A stretch of DNA of 64,000 nucleotides from Kocuria rosea subsp. polaris (GTDB lineage Bacteria; Actinomycetota; Actinomycetes; Actinomycetales; Micrococcaceae). The stretch spans positions 62,001-126,000 of the forward strand of contig MLDA01000006.1 of the NCBI GenBank assembly GCA_023896275.1, read 5' to 3'. Both the position numbers and the translations under genes were made by a program. Positions 46,626 through 54,540 of this stretch are shown one piece after another. Position 1 is the stretch's first letter. The number at the start of each line of letters is the position of its first letter. The notes beneath the pieces were generated by a model. That model was not told the origin of the DNA. It did no database searches and saw only the letters and a list, made by a program, of their open reading frames with translations.

Positions 46626-47659
46626 ACAGCCCTATGATCGTCACACTGATCACGACGGCGCTCATCGTCCTGAGTGCCTTCTTCGTCATCATCGAGTTCG
46701 CGCTGCTGAGCGCCCGGCACCACCGGTTGGAAGCTGAGGCGCCGACCAGCCGGTCCGCCCGTGCCGCCCTGCGCGGAGTCAACGAGCTGACCATCATGCT
46801 CGCCGGCGCCCAGCTCGGCATCACGGCGTGCACGTTCGCCCTCGGCGCCGTCACCAAACCGGCCGTGGACGCCTGGCTTGGACCCGTGCTCCTCTCCTGG
46901 GGGCTGCCCGAACAGCTGGCAGATGGGACGGCGTTCGGCCTCTCCCTGTTGCTGGTCACCTTCCTGCACCTCGTCGTCGGCGAGATGGCGCCGAAGTCCT
47001 GGGCCATCGCGCACCCGGAGACGTCCGCGAAGCTCATCGGGTTGCCGGCTCGCGGATTCATCTGGCCGCTACGCCCGCTCCTGCTCTGGGTGAACTCCAT
47101 CGCCAATCGACTGGTCCGCGCCACCGGCGTCACACCCGTGGAACGCGCCGCAGTCGGTGGCCAGGACATCGAGACGATCCGCCTCCTCGTGGAGCAGTCC
47201 GCCTCGTCGGGCGCGCTCGACCAGGATTTCGGCAGCCACCTCGCCGACGTCATCAATCTCAAAGACCTGACGATCGCTGACCTCATCGCGCCGGATGCAC
47301 GCCCGACCATGGTGCCGGCCGCCGCCGTCGTCTCTGAAGTGCAGGAGGCAGCCGCGACCTCGGGGCACATGCGAATCCTCGTGGAGGGTGATGGTGCCGG
47401 CGCACCTGGCCTACTGCACGTGCGCGACACTCTGCTCGAGCCGGCGGACCGCCCGGTCCGCGAGCTGGCCCGCCCGGCCTTCACCTTGGACGCGGACACT
47501 CCGGTCTACGAGGCGCTGGCCGCGGTTCGCCGGGAGAGCGAGCAGCTCGTGGCCGTGCTCTCAGAGGGCGGGTTCATCGGGGTGGTCAGCCTGACCGACA
47601 TCGTCAAGCGCGTTCTGCCCTACGGCGGAGCCGTAGGTGTCGCCCGTCAGGGCGCCTGA
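46622..47659 (+). CDS. CNNM/CorC-family protein, short second copy
   Basis: 345-residue paralogue-type partner of the preceding gene: DUF21 domain (LSAFFVIIEFALLSARHHRLE, LAGAQLGITACTFALGAVTKP, GEMAPKSWAIAHPE) and CBS pair, ending right after the second CBS (GGFIGVVSLTDIVKRVLP). The CorC_HlyC domain is missing, so it is about 100 residues shorter than its neighbour. ATG 46622 overlaps the previous stop; the pair is translationally coupled and may form a heteromer, an arrangement repeated in many actinobacteria. Confidence 0.88.
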   Translation: MNSPMIVTLITTALIVLSAFFVIIEFALLSARHHRLEAEAPTSRSARAALRGVNELTIMLAGAQLGITACTFALGAVTKPAVDAWLGPVLLSWGLPEQLADGTAFGLSLLLVTFLHLVVGEMAPKSWAIAHPETSAKLIGLPARGFIWPLRPLLLWVNSIANRLVRATGVTPVERAAVGGQDIETIRLLVEQSASSGALDQDFGSHLADVINLKDLTIADLIAPDARPTMVPAAAVVSEVQEAAATSGHMRILVEGDGAGAPGLLHVRDTLLEPADRPVRELARPAFTLDADTPVYEALAAVRRESEQLVAVLSEGGFIGVVSLTDIVKRVLPYGGAVGVARQGA

Positions 47660-47705
47660 CGCCCCGTCTCTAGTCGTTCGCGGCGGCCAGCGGTACGCTG
47701 GCCCC

Positions 47706-47978
47706 GTGAACGCAGAGCAGACGAACGAGGGAACGCCTCCCAACGAGGTCGAGTGGATCGTCACCGTCGAGGAGAAGTACCGGGCGCAGATCGGCGACGT
47801 GACAGCCGCGCTGGAATCGGCGGGGCTGCGGGTCGACCGCGTCCTGAAGACCCTCGGGATCGTGTGCGGAAGCGCCGGCGGGGACTGCCGCGTCGTGTTT
47901 GCCAGCATCGAGGGCGTCGCCTCGGTCGACGCCGAGCGATCGGTCCAGATCGCCCCGCCCGACTCTGACGTCCAGTAG
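47706..47978 (+). CDS. Free inhibitor-I9-like small protein
   Basis: 90 residues. EVEWIVTVEEKYRAQIGDVTAALESAGLRVDRVLKT, then a hydrophobic strand and GVASVDAERSVQIAPP, match the beta-alpha-beta-beta-alpha-beta layout of the I9 propeptide domain of subtilases (these are sometimes misannotated ketohydroxyglutarate aldolase). Alone, such a protein could inhibit or chaperone a subtilase; the S8 peptidase at 43824 is the only one visible. GTG 47706 lies 6 bases after TACGCT (47694-47699), a probable leaderless start. Not coupled to the CNNM genes. Confidence 0.6.
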   Translation: MNAEQTNEGTPPNEVEWIVTVEEKYRAQIGDVTAALESAGLRVDRVLKTLGIVCGSAGGDCRVVFASIEGVASVDAERSVQIAPPDSDVQ

Positions 47979-47989
47979 CCAACAGCAGC

Positions 47990-48342
47990 CATGACTCGAC
48001 GGCGTGGGCGCCGTCCTGATCACGTACCTGCGCCTTGAGGCGCCCGAGCACGAACCAGAGGCCCTGCGTCGCTTCCACGCCAACGACGGCGACGACGTCG
48101 TCGTGAACAACGCGACGGCGTCGCTGCAGGACACCTCCGTCGATGCCGAGGCCGACTGGGCCGGGCGGCCGCTGCGCCGGGTCTCGGCGGAGACCTACGA
48201 CCGCCAGTTCGCCGTCGACGCACGCGCCGGCGCCCTGATGATCGCCGAGTTCGCCGACCCCGAGGAGGTCGGCGACCTGGCCGCGTTCCTCGTCTCCGAG
48301 GCGGGCCGGCGGGTCACCGGCAATGTGATCCGCATGGGGTAG
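47990..48342 (+). pseudogene. Decayed SDR-family oxidoreductase remnant
   Basis: The open part (48004-48342) has SDR pieces in order but with gaps: a strand like VGAVLITYLRLEAPEHEPEAL, then DDVVVNNATASLQD (the NNAG region), ETYDRQFAVDARAGALMIAEFA (helix 5), and directly DPEEVGDLAAFLVSEAGRRVTGNVIRMG, the C-terminal end. The catalytic Ser, Tyr and Lys region of about 90 residues is missing, as is the Rossmann GxxxGxG start. ATG 47990 in another frame starts MTRRRG, matching the usual SDR beginning, which implies a frameshift too. A non-functional remnant is the best reading. Confidence 0.6.
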
Positions 48343-48348
48343 ACGGCC

Positions 48349-48801
48349 TCAGCGGGGCCGCGCCCGGCTCGTCACGCCACCACTGTCGGGTTCCTGGTGC
48401 ATGACGGTTGTGGTGTAGCGGTAGCTCGCGGCGATGAGTTCGCCGAGCACGTCCACGTCGATGTCGGCCAGTTTGTTCACGTACAGGCACGCCACGCTTC
48501 GCTTGTGCTTGCCCAGGCGGGCCAGGAACTCTGCGCAGCCGTCCCCCGGCGTCAGAACGTAGAGCGCCAAGTTTGACGTCCGCGGCGAGAAACCGACGGC
48601 TGGGGCATCCCCCTCGTGTCCCGAGGCGTAGCGGTAGTGGTAGGCGCCGAATCCGATGATGCTCGGCCCCCACATCACCGGCTCCTGGCCGGTGACATCA
48701 GCGAAGAGTTCCAGCAACACCTCTGCATCCGCTCGCCGGACGGGATGGTCGACGGCGGCGACGAAGGCGTGCGGATCGACCTCGGTGGGGATCATCTTCA
48801 T
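48349..48801 (-). CDS. DUF1801 (YdhG-like) protein
   Basis: 150-residue single-domain protein: ADAEVLLELFADVTGQEPVMWGPSIIGFGAYHYRY, then GFSPRTSNLALYVL and GKHKRSVACLYVNKLADID, the typical DUF1801 blocks. Cytoplasmic, function unknown; relatives include YdhG-like proteins reported in iron handling and heat-shock contexts. ATG 48801; purine-poor upstream. It ends 6 bases from the convergent SDR remnant. Confidence 0.82.
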   Translation of the reverse strand: MKMIPTEVDPHAFVAAVDHPVRRADAEVLLELFADVTGQEPVMWGPSIIGFGAYHYRYASGHEGDAPAVGFSPRTSNLALYVLTPGDGCAEFLARLGKHKRSVACLYVNKLADIDVDVLGELIAASYRYTTTVMHQEPDSGGVTSRARPR

Positions 48802-48848
48802 GGATTCAGCGTAAACCTCCGACGGCGGAAACGCCGCTCACCACCCAC

Positions 48849-49316
48849 TCAGAGGTGACGGCCGAGCTCCCGAGCCCACAGCGCGCGGACGGCGCCTTCA
48901 AGCTCGGCCGGCCACGGGCACCGGCAGCGCGCCGCCAGGGCCCGCGCGCGGACGAGGTACTCGCCCGCGAGCGCGCGCTGGGCGTCGAGCAGGTGCTCGA
49001 GCTCGAGTCCGAGCGGCGGCAATGCCGTCAGCGCCCGCAGCTGGTCTTCGGTCAGGTACACGTTGAGCCGGCGGGCGCCGTGGACGACGACGTCGAGCTG
49101 AACGCAGTCCGGCGTCAGGAAGACGAACGCCCCGGGCAGGACCGGGATCCGGTCCGCGAGGACCAGCGGTGACATCGCCTCGACCCAGGTGATCGCGTCG
49201 AAGCCCACAGGTTCGGCGACGGCCAAATGTAGGTCGACGTCGCTCCAGTCGTCAGCGACGCCGCGCACCGCGCTAAGGCCCGGGACGCTCTTGCCGCGAC
49301 ACCGGCCACTGGGCAC
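48849..49316 (-). pseudogene. Truncated nucleotidyltransferase-like gene
   Basis: About 155 residues in frame. GVADDWSDVDLHLAV matches the second half of the pol-beta-type nucleotidyltransferase motif (GS...D-x-D), followed by a plausible body ending WPAELEGAVRALWARELGRHL. The GS half reads GLSAVRG, and the 30-40 residues normally before it are absent: GTG 49316 is only 9 bases from the divergent GNAT start, leaving no room for an N terminus or promoter. Either a truncated remnant or a gene with a very short N terminus; remnant preferred. Confidence 0.5.
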
Positions 49317-49325
49317 AATGGCGTC

Positions 49326-49880
49326 ATGACGTCCCCGCCGCTTCCGCCCTGGCCGCAGGTGCCGCCTGCCTGCGGCGCCGTGCTGCTGCGCCCCGTCCGC
49401 GACGACGACGCCGCCATGGCCCGCGAGCTCGCGACCGACCCCTACGTCATCTCCATCGGCTCGTTGACCCCGGCGACGGGCGAGGCGGAAGCGCTCGCCT
49501 GGGTCCGCCGGCAGCAGCAGCGGTACGTGGACAATGCTGGCTTCTCCTTCGCCATCGCGGAGTCCGCGACGGACACGGCCGTCGGTCATTGCGGTCTGTG
49601 GCTCAAAGAGCTCTCGGCGGGCCGGGCGAGCGCCGGTTACGCCGTCACTCCCACGGCCCGTGGCAAAGGTCACGCCACTGCCGCGCTCGTGGCGCTTGTG
49701 CGCTTCGCCTGGACTATCGAGGAGCTGCACCGGATCGCCCTATACATCGAGCCCTGGAATATCGGCTCGATCAGGACGGCGGAACGGGCGGGATTCGCCG
49801 CCGAGGGCCTGCTGCGCAGCTACCAGGAGATCGGCGGCGTGCGCCGCGACATGCTCCTCTACGCTGCCGTACGACCGTAG
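49326..49880 (+). CDS. GNAT-family N-acetyltransferase (RimJ-like)
   Basis: 184-residue GNAT with the Acetyltransf_3 layout: LLRPVRDDDAAMARELATDP at the start, GLWLKELSAGRASAGYAVTPTARGKGHATAALVALV holding the acetyl-CoA pyrophosphate loop (RGKGHA), and LYIEPWNIGSIRTAERAGFAAEG. Acceptor may be a protein N terminus or a small molecule. ATG 49326 is 6 bases after CACAAT (49314-49319). It converges on purN with a 22-base overlap. Confidence 0.87.
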   Translation: MTSPPLPPWPQVPPACGAVLLRPVRDDDAAMARELATDPYVISIGSLTPATGEAEALAWVRRQQQRYVDNAGFSFAIAESATDTAVGHCGLWLKELSAGRASAGYAVTPTARGKGHATAALVALVRFAWTIEELHRIALYIEPWNIGSIRTAERAGFAAEGLLRSYQEIGGVRRDMLLYAAVRP

Positions 49881-50434
49881 GCCAGATCCGCCAAGACCTC
49901 GATGAGAAGCTCACGTTCCTGGACCTTGATGCGCTCGTGCAAGGACTCCTCGGTGTCGTCCGCGAGCACCTCGACGGCGCGCTGGGCAAGGATGGGGCCC
50001 GTGTCGACGCCGGCGTCGGCGATGTGCACCGTGCAGCCGGTGACCTTCACGCCGTAGGCGAGGGCGTCGCGGACGCCGTGCGCGCCCGGGAACGCCGGCA
50101 GCAGGGCCGGGTGCGTGTTCAGGTAGGTGCCGTCGAAGGCGTCGATGAACTCATCGCCGACGATGCGCATGAATCCGCTGGAGACCACGTAGTCGGGCTC
50201 GTAGGACAGGCACTTGGCGGTCAGCGCGTGATTCCACTCGCCGCGGTCGGCGTAGTCCCTGAAGTTCACCTCGAACGTCTCGATGCCGGCGGCTGCGGAG
50301 CGCTCCAGCCCCTGTGTACCCGGCCGGTCAGCCCCGACGGCCGCGATCTCGATGTCGAGGCGGCCGGCCGCGACGGCGTCGATGACGGCCTGAAGGTTGG
50401 ATCCTGTGCCGGAGACTAGTGCCACGATTCGCAT
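49859..50434 (-). CDS. purN: Phosphoribosylglycinamide formyltransferase
   Basis: 191-residue GAR transformylase using 10-formyl-THF in purine synthesis. Blocks: IVALVSGTGSNLQAVIDA, SSGFMRIVGDEFIDAF, NTHPALLPAFPGAHGVRDAL with the catalytic Asn and His, and GCTVHIADAGVDTGPIL with the catalytic Asp. ATG 50434 is 7 bases after TAAGCT (50447-50442) and probably begins a leaderless message; GTG 50440 would almost touch that box. Only 31 bases separate it from the divergent DinB start. Confidence 0.95.
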   Translation of the reverse strand: MRIVALVSGTGSNLQAVIDAVAAGRLDIEIAAVGADRPGTQGLERSAAAGIETFEVNFRDYADRGEWNHALTAKCLSYEPDYVVSSGFMRIVGDEFIDAFDGTYLNTHPALLPAFPGAHGVRDALAYGVKVTGCTVHIADAGVDTGPILAQRAVEVLADDTEESLHERIKVQERELLIEVLADLAYGRTAA

Positions 50435-50465
50435 GCGCACCAGCTTATCGGGCTACGCTTCCACC
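50435..50465. promoter_or_regulatory. Overlapping divergent promoters of purN and the DinB gene
   Basis: Between two start codons only 31 bases apart lie a minus-strand TAAGCT (50447-50442, 7 bases before purN ATG) and a plus-strand TACGCT (50454-50459, 6 bases before DinB ATG). Each polymerase footprint would cover the other start, so the promoters should compete. Confidence 0.5.
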
Positions 50466-51035
50466 ATGAGCACGCGTGAAGAAAACACCGCCGAGAACGC
50501 CGGCTGGGTGCCGGACTCCAAGGACTGGACCTGGGTCCTCGCCAAGACCTGCCCCGACTGTGGCGCGGACGTCTCCGCGATGTCCCCGCAGGACGTGGCC
50601 GCGGCCATCCGCGACTGCCTGCCGGCCTGGCGCGAACTGCTGATCGACACGTCCGCCGACGACGCGGCGCTGCGCGCGCGGCCCGAGCCGAACGTCTGGT
50701 CGCCGTTGGAGTACGCGGCCCACGTGCGCGACGTCTTCCGAATCATGCACTACCGCCTCGACCTGATGCTGCGCGAGGACGTGCCGACGTTCCCGGACTG
50801 GGACCAGGATGCGACGGCGCGCGAGGACCGGTACGTCGAGCAGGATCCGCGCACGGTCGCGATCCAGCTGGCCTCGGCCGGGCGGGGCCTGGCGGACGCT
50901 TTCGACTCGGTCCTGACCCGGGACATCGGCCGCCGCGGGCTGCGCAGCAACGGCTCCGAGTTCACCGTCGAAACCCTCTCACGGTACGCCTGGCACGACA
51001 TCGCCCACCACCTGCACGACCTCGAGCTGGCCTGA
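50466..51035 (+). CDS. DinB-family protein
   Basis: 189-residue four-helix-bundle DinB/YfiT-type protein. Putative metal-ligand His residues are in LEYAAHVRDVFR and WHDIAHHLHDLELA. The N terminus carries a CPDCG pair (TCPDCGADVSAM), a small extra often found in actinobacterial members and perhaps Zn-related. Known relatives include bacillithiol/mycothiol transferases; activity here is unproved. ATG 50466 follows TACGCT by 6 bases, a leaderless start. It ends 1 base from the convergent membrane protein gene. Confidence 0.86.
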   Translation: MSTREENTAENAGWVPDSKDWTWVLAKTCPDCGADVSAMSPQDVAAAIRDCLPAWRELLIDTSADDAALRARPEPNVWSPLEYAAHVRDVFRIMHYRLDLMLREDVPTFPDWDQDATAREDRYVEQDPRTVAIQLASAGRGLADAFDSVLTRDIGRRGLRSNGSEFTVETLSRYAWHDIAHHLHDLELA

Positions 51036-51036
51036 A

Positions 51037-52215
51037 CTACGACGCCGGCTCGGGCGGGGTCGCCCCGTTCACGGGCTGGGTCTCCTCGTGGCCGGGCGCG
51101 GCTGCGGTGCCCGTGACCGCCGTCGTGTTGCGGATGAACACCACAAGCCAGCTGAAGACGATGCCCGCGGCGGCGAGCTCTAGCGCGGTGAGGTTGTAGT
51201 AGCGCAGCGGGAACCACAGGTACGCGGCGCCGGCGAGCAGTGCGACGGCGCCGTAGGTGAACACGTAGAAGGCCCGCGGGTAACCGGGCGCCCACAACGG
51301 GATGCCCAGCAGTAGCACCAGCAGGATCGCGCTCAGCAGCCGCACGAAGAAGGTGTGCACCGGTTCCGAGGCGTGCAGCGTGACCAGCCCGATGCCGACC
51401 ATGCACAGCCCGATGCCGATGAGGCTCCAGCGGACCACCGCGGCCCGAGGGCGCAGGAACCGGCGCCGGGCGCGGCCGACGGCCTCGTCGCGCCGGTCGA
51501 GCGCGTCGGCCCAGAGCTTGAGGTCGCGCGTGACGAAGGCGGAGAGCGTTGTGAGGATGACGCCCGAGGTCGTGATGGTGGTGTTGAACGTCCAGAACGA
51601 GGTCTGGCCCGCCGTGCCGGTGCCGAGCTCGCTGAACATGATGTGCCACCACAGCGGGTTCTCCGCGGCGAGCATGCTCACCAGCATGCCGGAGGCCATG
51701 AAGCCGGCCAGCAGCAGGGCGAGGGTCGAGGCATTGATCCGCGCGCCCGAATCGTAGGCGGCGTAGGCGGCGATGCCCGCGGCGATGGCCAGCATCACGC
51801 CGCCCGCGTAGGAGTCCACGGTCAGGCCGAAGAACGCGTCCTGAAAGATACGGAAGACCACCAGGGAGGACATGACGGCGATCGACGCGTGCACCACCAC
51901 GAGGGCCGCCCCGTCCACGATCTGCCTGGCCAGGGGCCGGGCCGAGAGCCAGGAATGGGTGCCACGGATGGTCTGCAGATAGCCGGCCACGAAGCCCGCA
52001 CCTGCGGCGATCCCGGATGTGACCGCCGCGAAGACCGCGACGGAGCGGTCCCCGGCCAGGGACGGGCGGTATCCCTCGAACCCGACCAGCCCGACGACGA
52101 GCGCGAACAGCGCCGCGAGTCCGCCGGCAATGAGCGCGCGCGATTCGACGAGGGCCTGCGCGCCGTTGGCCCGTTCAGGCGTGCGAGACGCCCCGCGGCG
52201 GTCTTCGGTCGACAT
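51037..52215 (-). CDS. Multi-pass membrane protein, DUF998-like
   Basis: 392-residue polytopic protein, about ten to eleven helices (for example ALIAGGLAALFALVVGLVGF, AGAGFVAGYLQTIRG, GVMLAIAAGIAAYAAYD, FFVRLLSAILLVLLLGIPLW). Hydrophilic loop KLWADALDRRDEAVGRARRRFLRP before a late helix. Similar to DUF998-type proteins of unknown function; the assignment is tentative. ATG 52215 follows GGGAGGG. No partner is coupled; DUF6350 gene upstream ends 67 bases away. Confidence 0.6.
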   Translation of the reverse strand: MSTEDRRGASRTPERANGAQALVESRALIAGGLAALFALVVGLVGFEGYRPSLAGDRSVAVFAAVTSGIAAGAGFVAGYLQTIRGTHSWLSARPLARQIVDGAALVVVHASIAVMSSLVVFRIFQDAFFGLTVDSYAGGVMLAIAAGIAAYAAYDSGARINASTLALLLAGFMASGMLVSMLAAENPLWWHIMFSELGTGTAGQTSFWTFNTTITTSGVILTTLSAFVTRDLKLWADALDRRDEAVGRARRRFLRPRAAVVRWSLIGIGLCMVGIGLVTLHASEPVHTFFVRLLSAILLVLLLGIPLWAPGYPRAFYVFTYGAVALLAGAAYLWFPLRYYNLTALELAAAGIVFSWLVVFIRNTTAVTGTAAAPGHEETQPVNGATPPEPAS

Positions 52216-52282
52216 GTCCGGGTCCCTCCCGTCAGTGTGCGTTTTCGTTCGTGCCCATCGTGGCACGCCGCGGAGGCGTCCG

Positions 52283-53602
52283 TCAGGAGCGTCCGTGGTC
52301 GTCGTCCAGCACCGGGTCGGGGACGAGCAGCGGGCCCGAGAGGGTGCCCAGCATCGTGCCCACGGCGACCTCCGCCCCCAGGAACGCGGCGGTCATCCAG
52401 AGGTCCGGGCCGATCTCGGTGAGGCGCCCGAGCCCGAGCGAACCCATCGAGATCCAGCTGCCGAGCATGGACAGCAGGCCCGCCCCCGCGCCGACGAAGG
52501 CGCCCAGGAGCAGCGTGGAGATCGCGAGCGAGAGCCACCGGTAGGGCACCTTGAGCGCGCACCAGTCGTCGAGGTGGTCCTCCCCCTCGCGCACGAACCA
52601 CCAGCCGGCGAGGAAGCCCGCTAGGACCGGCAGCGCCATGAACATCCATGCTGAGGAGAGCACGTCGCCGGTCGGCAGCGCCGCGAGCAGGGGCACGGCC
52701 GGGAGCGGCCCGACGGTGGTCTCGAGGGTGCTCAACGTGGAGCCGGCGCCCAGGCTGAAGCCGCCGCCGCTGACCCAGGCGAGGGCGAAGAAGGCGAAGT
52801 TGGGGATGAGGCCGAGCTGACCGATCGTGAGCAGGATGCCCCCGATCACACCCGTGCCCAGCTGCTGGTAGACGTTCGACATCTCGGCCCAGCGCGTACC
52901 GAGGCTGGCCGCGAGCACGAGGCACGCGAAGAGCAGTGACGCGAAGTAGCCGAGCACGCCGGCGCGGACGACGGCCCACGCGTAGGAACCGGCCCACCGA
53001 GCGTGTTGGCTGGTCGTGGCGATCCAGTCCACGAGGTTCACGCCGACGAGCCGCGCCCACGAGCCCGCCTCCCGCCGGCACCCGATGACGACGCCGGCCC
53101 CGGCCACGACCAGCGGGATGAGACCCGCGCTCGCCCATCCGATGGCCACCTCCGCCGTCGGAGCGACGAAGCCGACGAGCAGTCCGAACAGCGCATACGC
53201 GCCGAGCGCCCCGGCGATTCCTTGCCAGAGCTGGTCAGCGTAGGAGGCCCGGGCGATGCGCCGGCCGGCCCGCCATGAGAGCAGGAACGGCACGAGCGCC
53301 AGGCCGAGCGGCGTGAGCGAGAGCGTGCCGGCGAGGGCGGCACCGCCGTCGTCTGTCAGACTCAACTGCAGCGGGACGCCGTGCATGAGCAGCCACGCCT
53401 GGCCGCAGAGCCGGAAGAGATCGTCCAGCTTCAGGTCCTCGAAGCCGCCGGCGAACCAGACGGCGACCAGCGGGATCACGACGAGCAGCGCGGAGATGAT
53501 GGCGCTCTGGAGGAGCTCGAAGGCGCCCTGGAGCCACAACGGCATGGGGATGCCCTCGCGCAGCACGGTGCGCGCGCGTTCTTTCAGGCTCGGCTTGTTC
53601 AT
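52283..53602 (-). CDS. DUF6350-family membrane protein
   Basis: 439-residue polytopic protein of the DUF6350 family, restricted to actinobacteria and usually found just before purN-purH. About eleven helices (QSAIISALLVVIPLVAVWFA, ALAGTLSLTPLGLALVPFLLSW, SAGLIPLVVAGAGVVIGC, IGGILLTIGQLGLIPNFAFFAL). The PNFAFFALAWVSGGGFSLGAGS stretch is a conserved family block. Function is unknown. ATG 53602 follows TGGAGACG. In this window it is separated from purN by the DinB and DUF998-like genes. Confidence 0.82.
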   Translation of the reverse strand: MNKPSLKERARTVLREGIPMPLWLQGAFELLQSAIISALLVVIPLVAVWFAGGFEDLKLDDLFRLCGQAWLLMHGVPLQLSLTDDGGAALAGTLSLTPLGLALVPFLLSWRAGRRIARASYADQLWQGIAGALGAYALFGLLVGFVAPTAEVAIGWASAGLIPLVVAGAGVVIGCRREAGSWARLVGVNLVDWIATTSQHARWAGSYAWAVVRAGVLGYFASLLFACLVLAASLGTRWAEMSNVYQQLGTGVIGGILLTIGQLGLIPNFAFFALAWVSGGGFSLGAGSTLSTLETTVGPLPAVPLLAALPTGDVLSSAWMFMALPVLAGFLAGWWFVREGEDHLDDWCALKVPYRWLSLAISTLLLGAFVGAGAGLLSMLGSWISMGSLGLGRLTEIGPDLWMTAAFLGAEVAVGTMLGTLSGPLLVPDPVLDDDHGRS

Positions 53603-53676
53603 CGTCTCCAATCGTGCCACCTGCGGTGCGCGGCGGGGCCGAACGACTCGGGCGAAGCGCACCACACGACGACGGC

Positions 53677-54426
53677 TCAGAGCACGTCGGCCAGGCCCTT
53701 GCCGAGGGCGGTGAACGCGCCGACGAACGCGATGAAGAGGACGAAGAGGCGGGCGCTGCGGTCGGAGACGTAGCGCTGGACCCATTCGCCGCCGAAGATG
53801 CCCGCGACGATCGCAACGGTGATCGCCGCCCACACCCACCAGCCGATCTCCGGGGCCTGGCTGGGATCGAGCACGAGCTTGGTGATGATGACGGCGGCGC
53901 CCATGGCCGCGAAGAACGGCTGCAGCGTCGCCGCGAACGGCCGCTGGGGCCAGCGGGCGAGCACCGCGTAGGCGCTCACGGCGGGGCCACCGACGCCCGC
54001 CATCGCGTTGGTCAGCCCGGAGAGCATGCCGGCCGCCGCGCGCGCCGGCCTCCCGGTCACGACGACGTCGGCCCGGCTGAGCAGCAGCGACAGGACGAGC
54101 GCGACGAGCACGACCGCGCCGATGACGAGGGACAACGGCCCGGCGGGCAGGGCGGCGGCGATGAGCGCGCCGGGGATCGTGCCGGCGAGCGCGGCCGGGG
54201 TCAGCCAGCGGAACATCGACCAGTCGATGTCGCGCCAGACGCGCGGAATGATGAGCAGGCTCGAGATCATCCCGCACACGTTGACGACGAACACGCCGTG
54301 GTGCGGGCCGAGCAGGAGCACGAGGAACGGGGCGACGAGCATCGCGAAGCCGAGCCCGGCGACCCGTTGGGCGACGGCGCCGACCACCACGAGCACCAGC
54401 ATCATCGTCAGAATCATCGCGTCCAC
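53677..54426 (-). CDS. TauE/SafE-family anion exporter
   Basis: 249-residue membrane protein with about seven to eight helices, TauE/SafE (sulfite/sulfonate exporter) type: GAVAQRVAGLGFAMLVAPFL at the start, LAGTIPGALIAAALPAGPL, and GMLSGLTNAMAGVGGPAVSAY, a strong family element. Transports sulfite, sulfoacetate or similar anions in known members. GTG 54426 lies 7 bases after TACGCT (54439-54434), preferred to ATG 54417. Single gene, divergent from the glycosyltransferase. Confidence 0.86.
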   Translation of the reverse strand: MDAMILTMMLVLVVVGAVAQRVAGLGFAMLVAPFLVLLLGPHHGVFVVNVCGMISSLLIIPRVWRDIDWSMFRWLTPAALAGTIPGALIAAALPAGPLSLVIGAVVLVALVLSLLLSRADVVVTGRPARAAAGMLSGLTNAMAGVGGPAVSAYAVLARWPQRPFAATLQPFFAAMGAAVIITKLVLDPSQAPEIGWWVWAAITVAIVAGIFGGEWVQRYVSDRSARLFVLFIAFVGAFTALGKGLADVL

Positions 54427-54540
54427 CCGAGCAAGCGTACGGCAGACCGGCCAGACGGTCGGGAAGGTGCTCGCTGAGTGTTCACCGCCGCCTCCGGGGG
54501 TGTTCACCCACCCGCTACCGGCGGGCGCGAGGCTTAGAGC

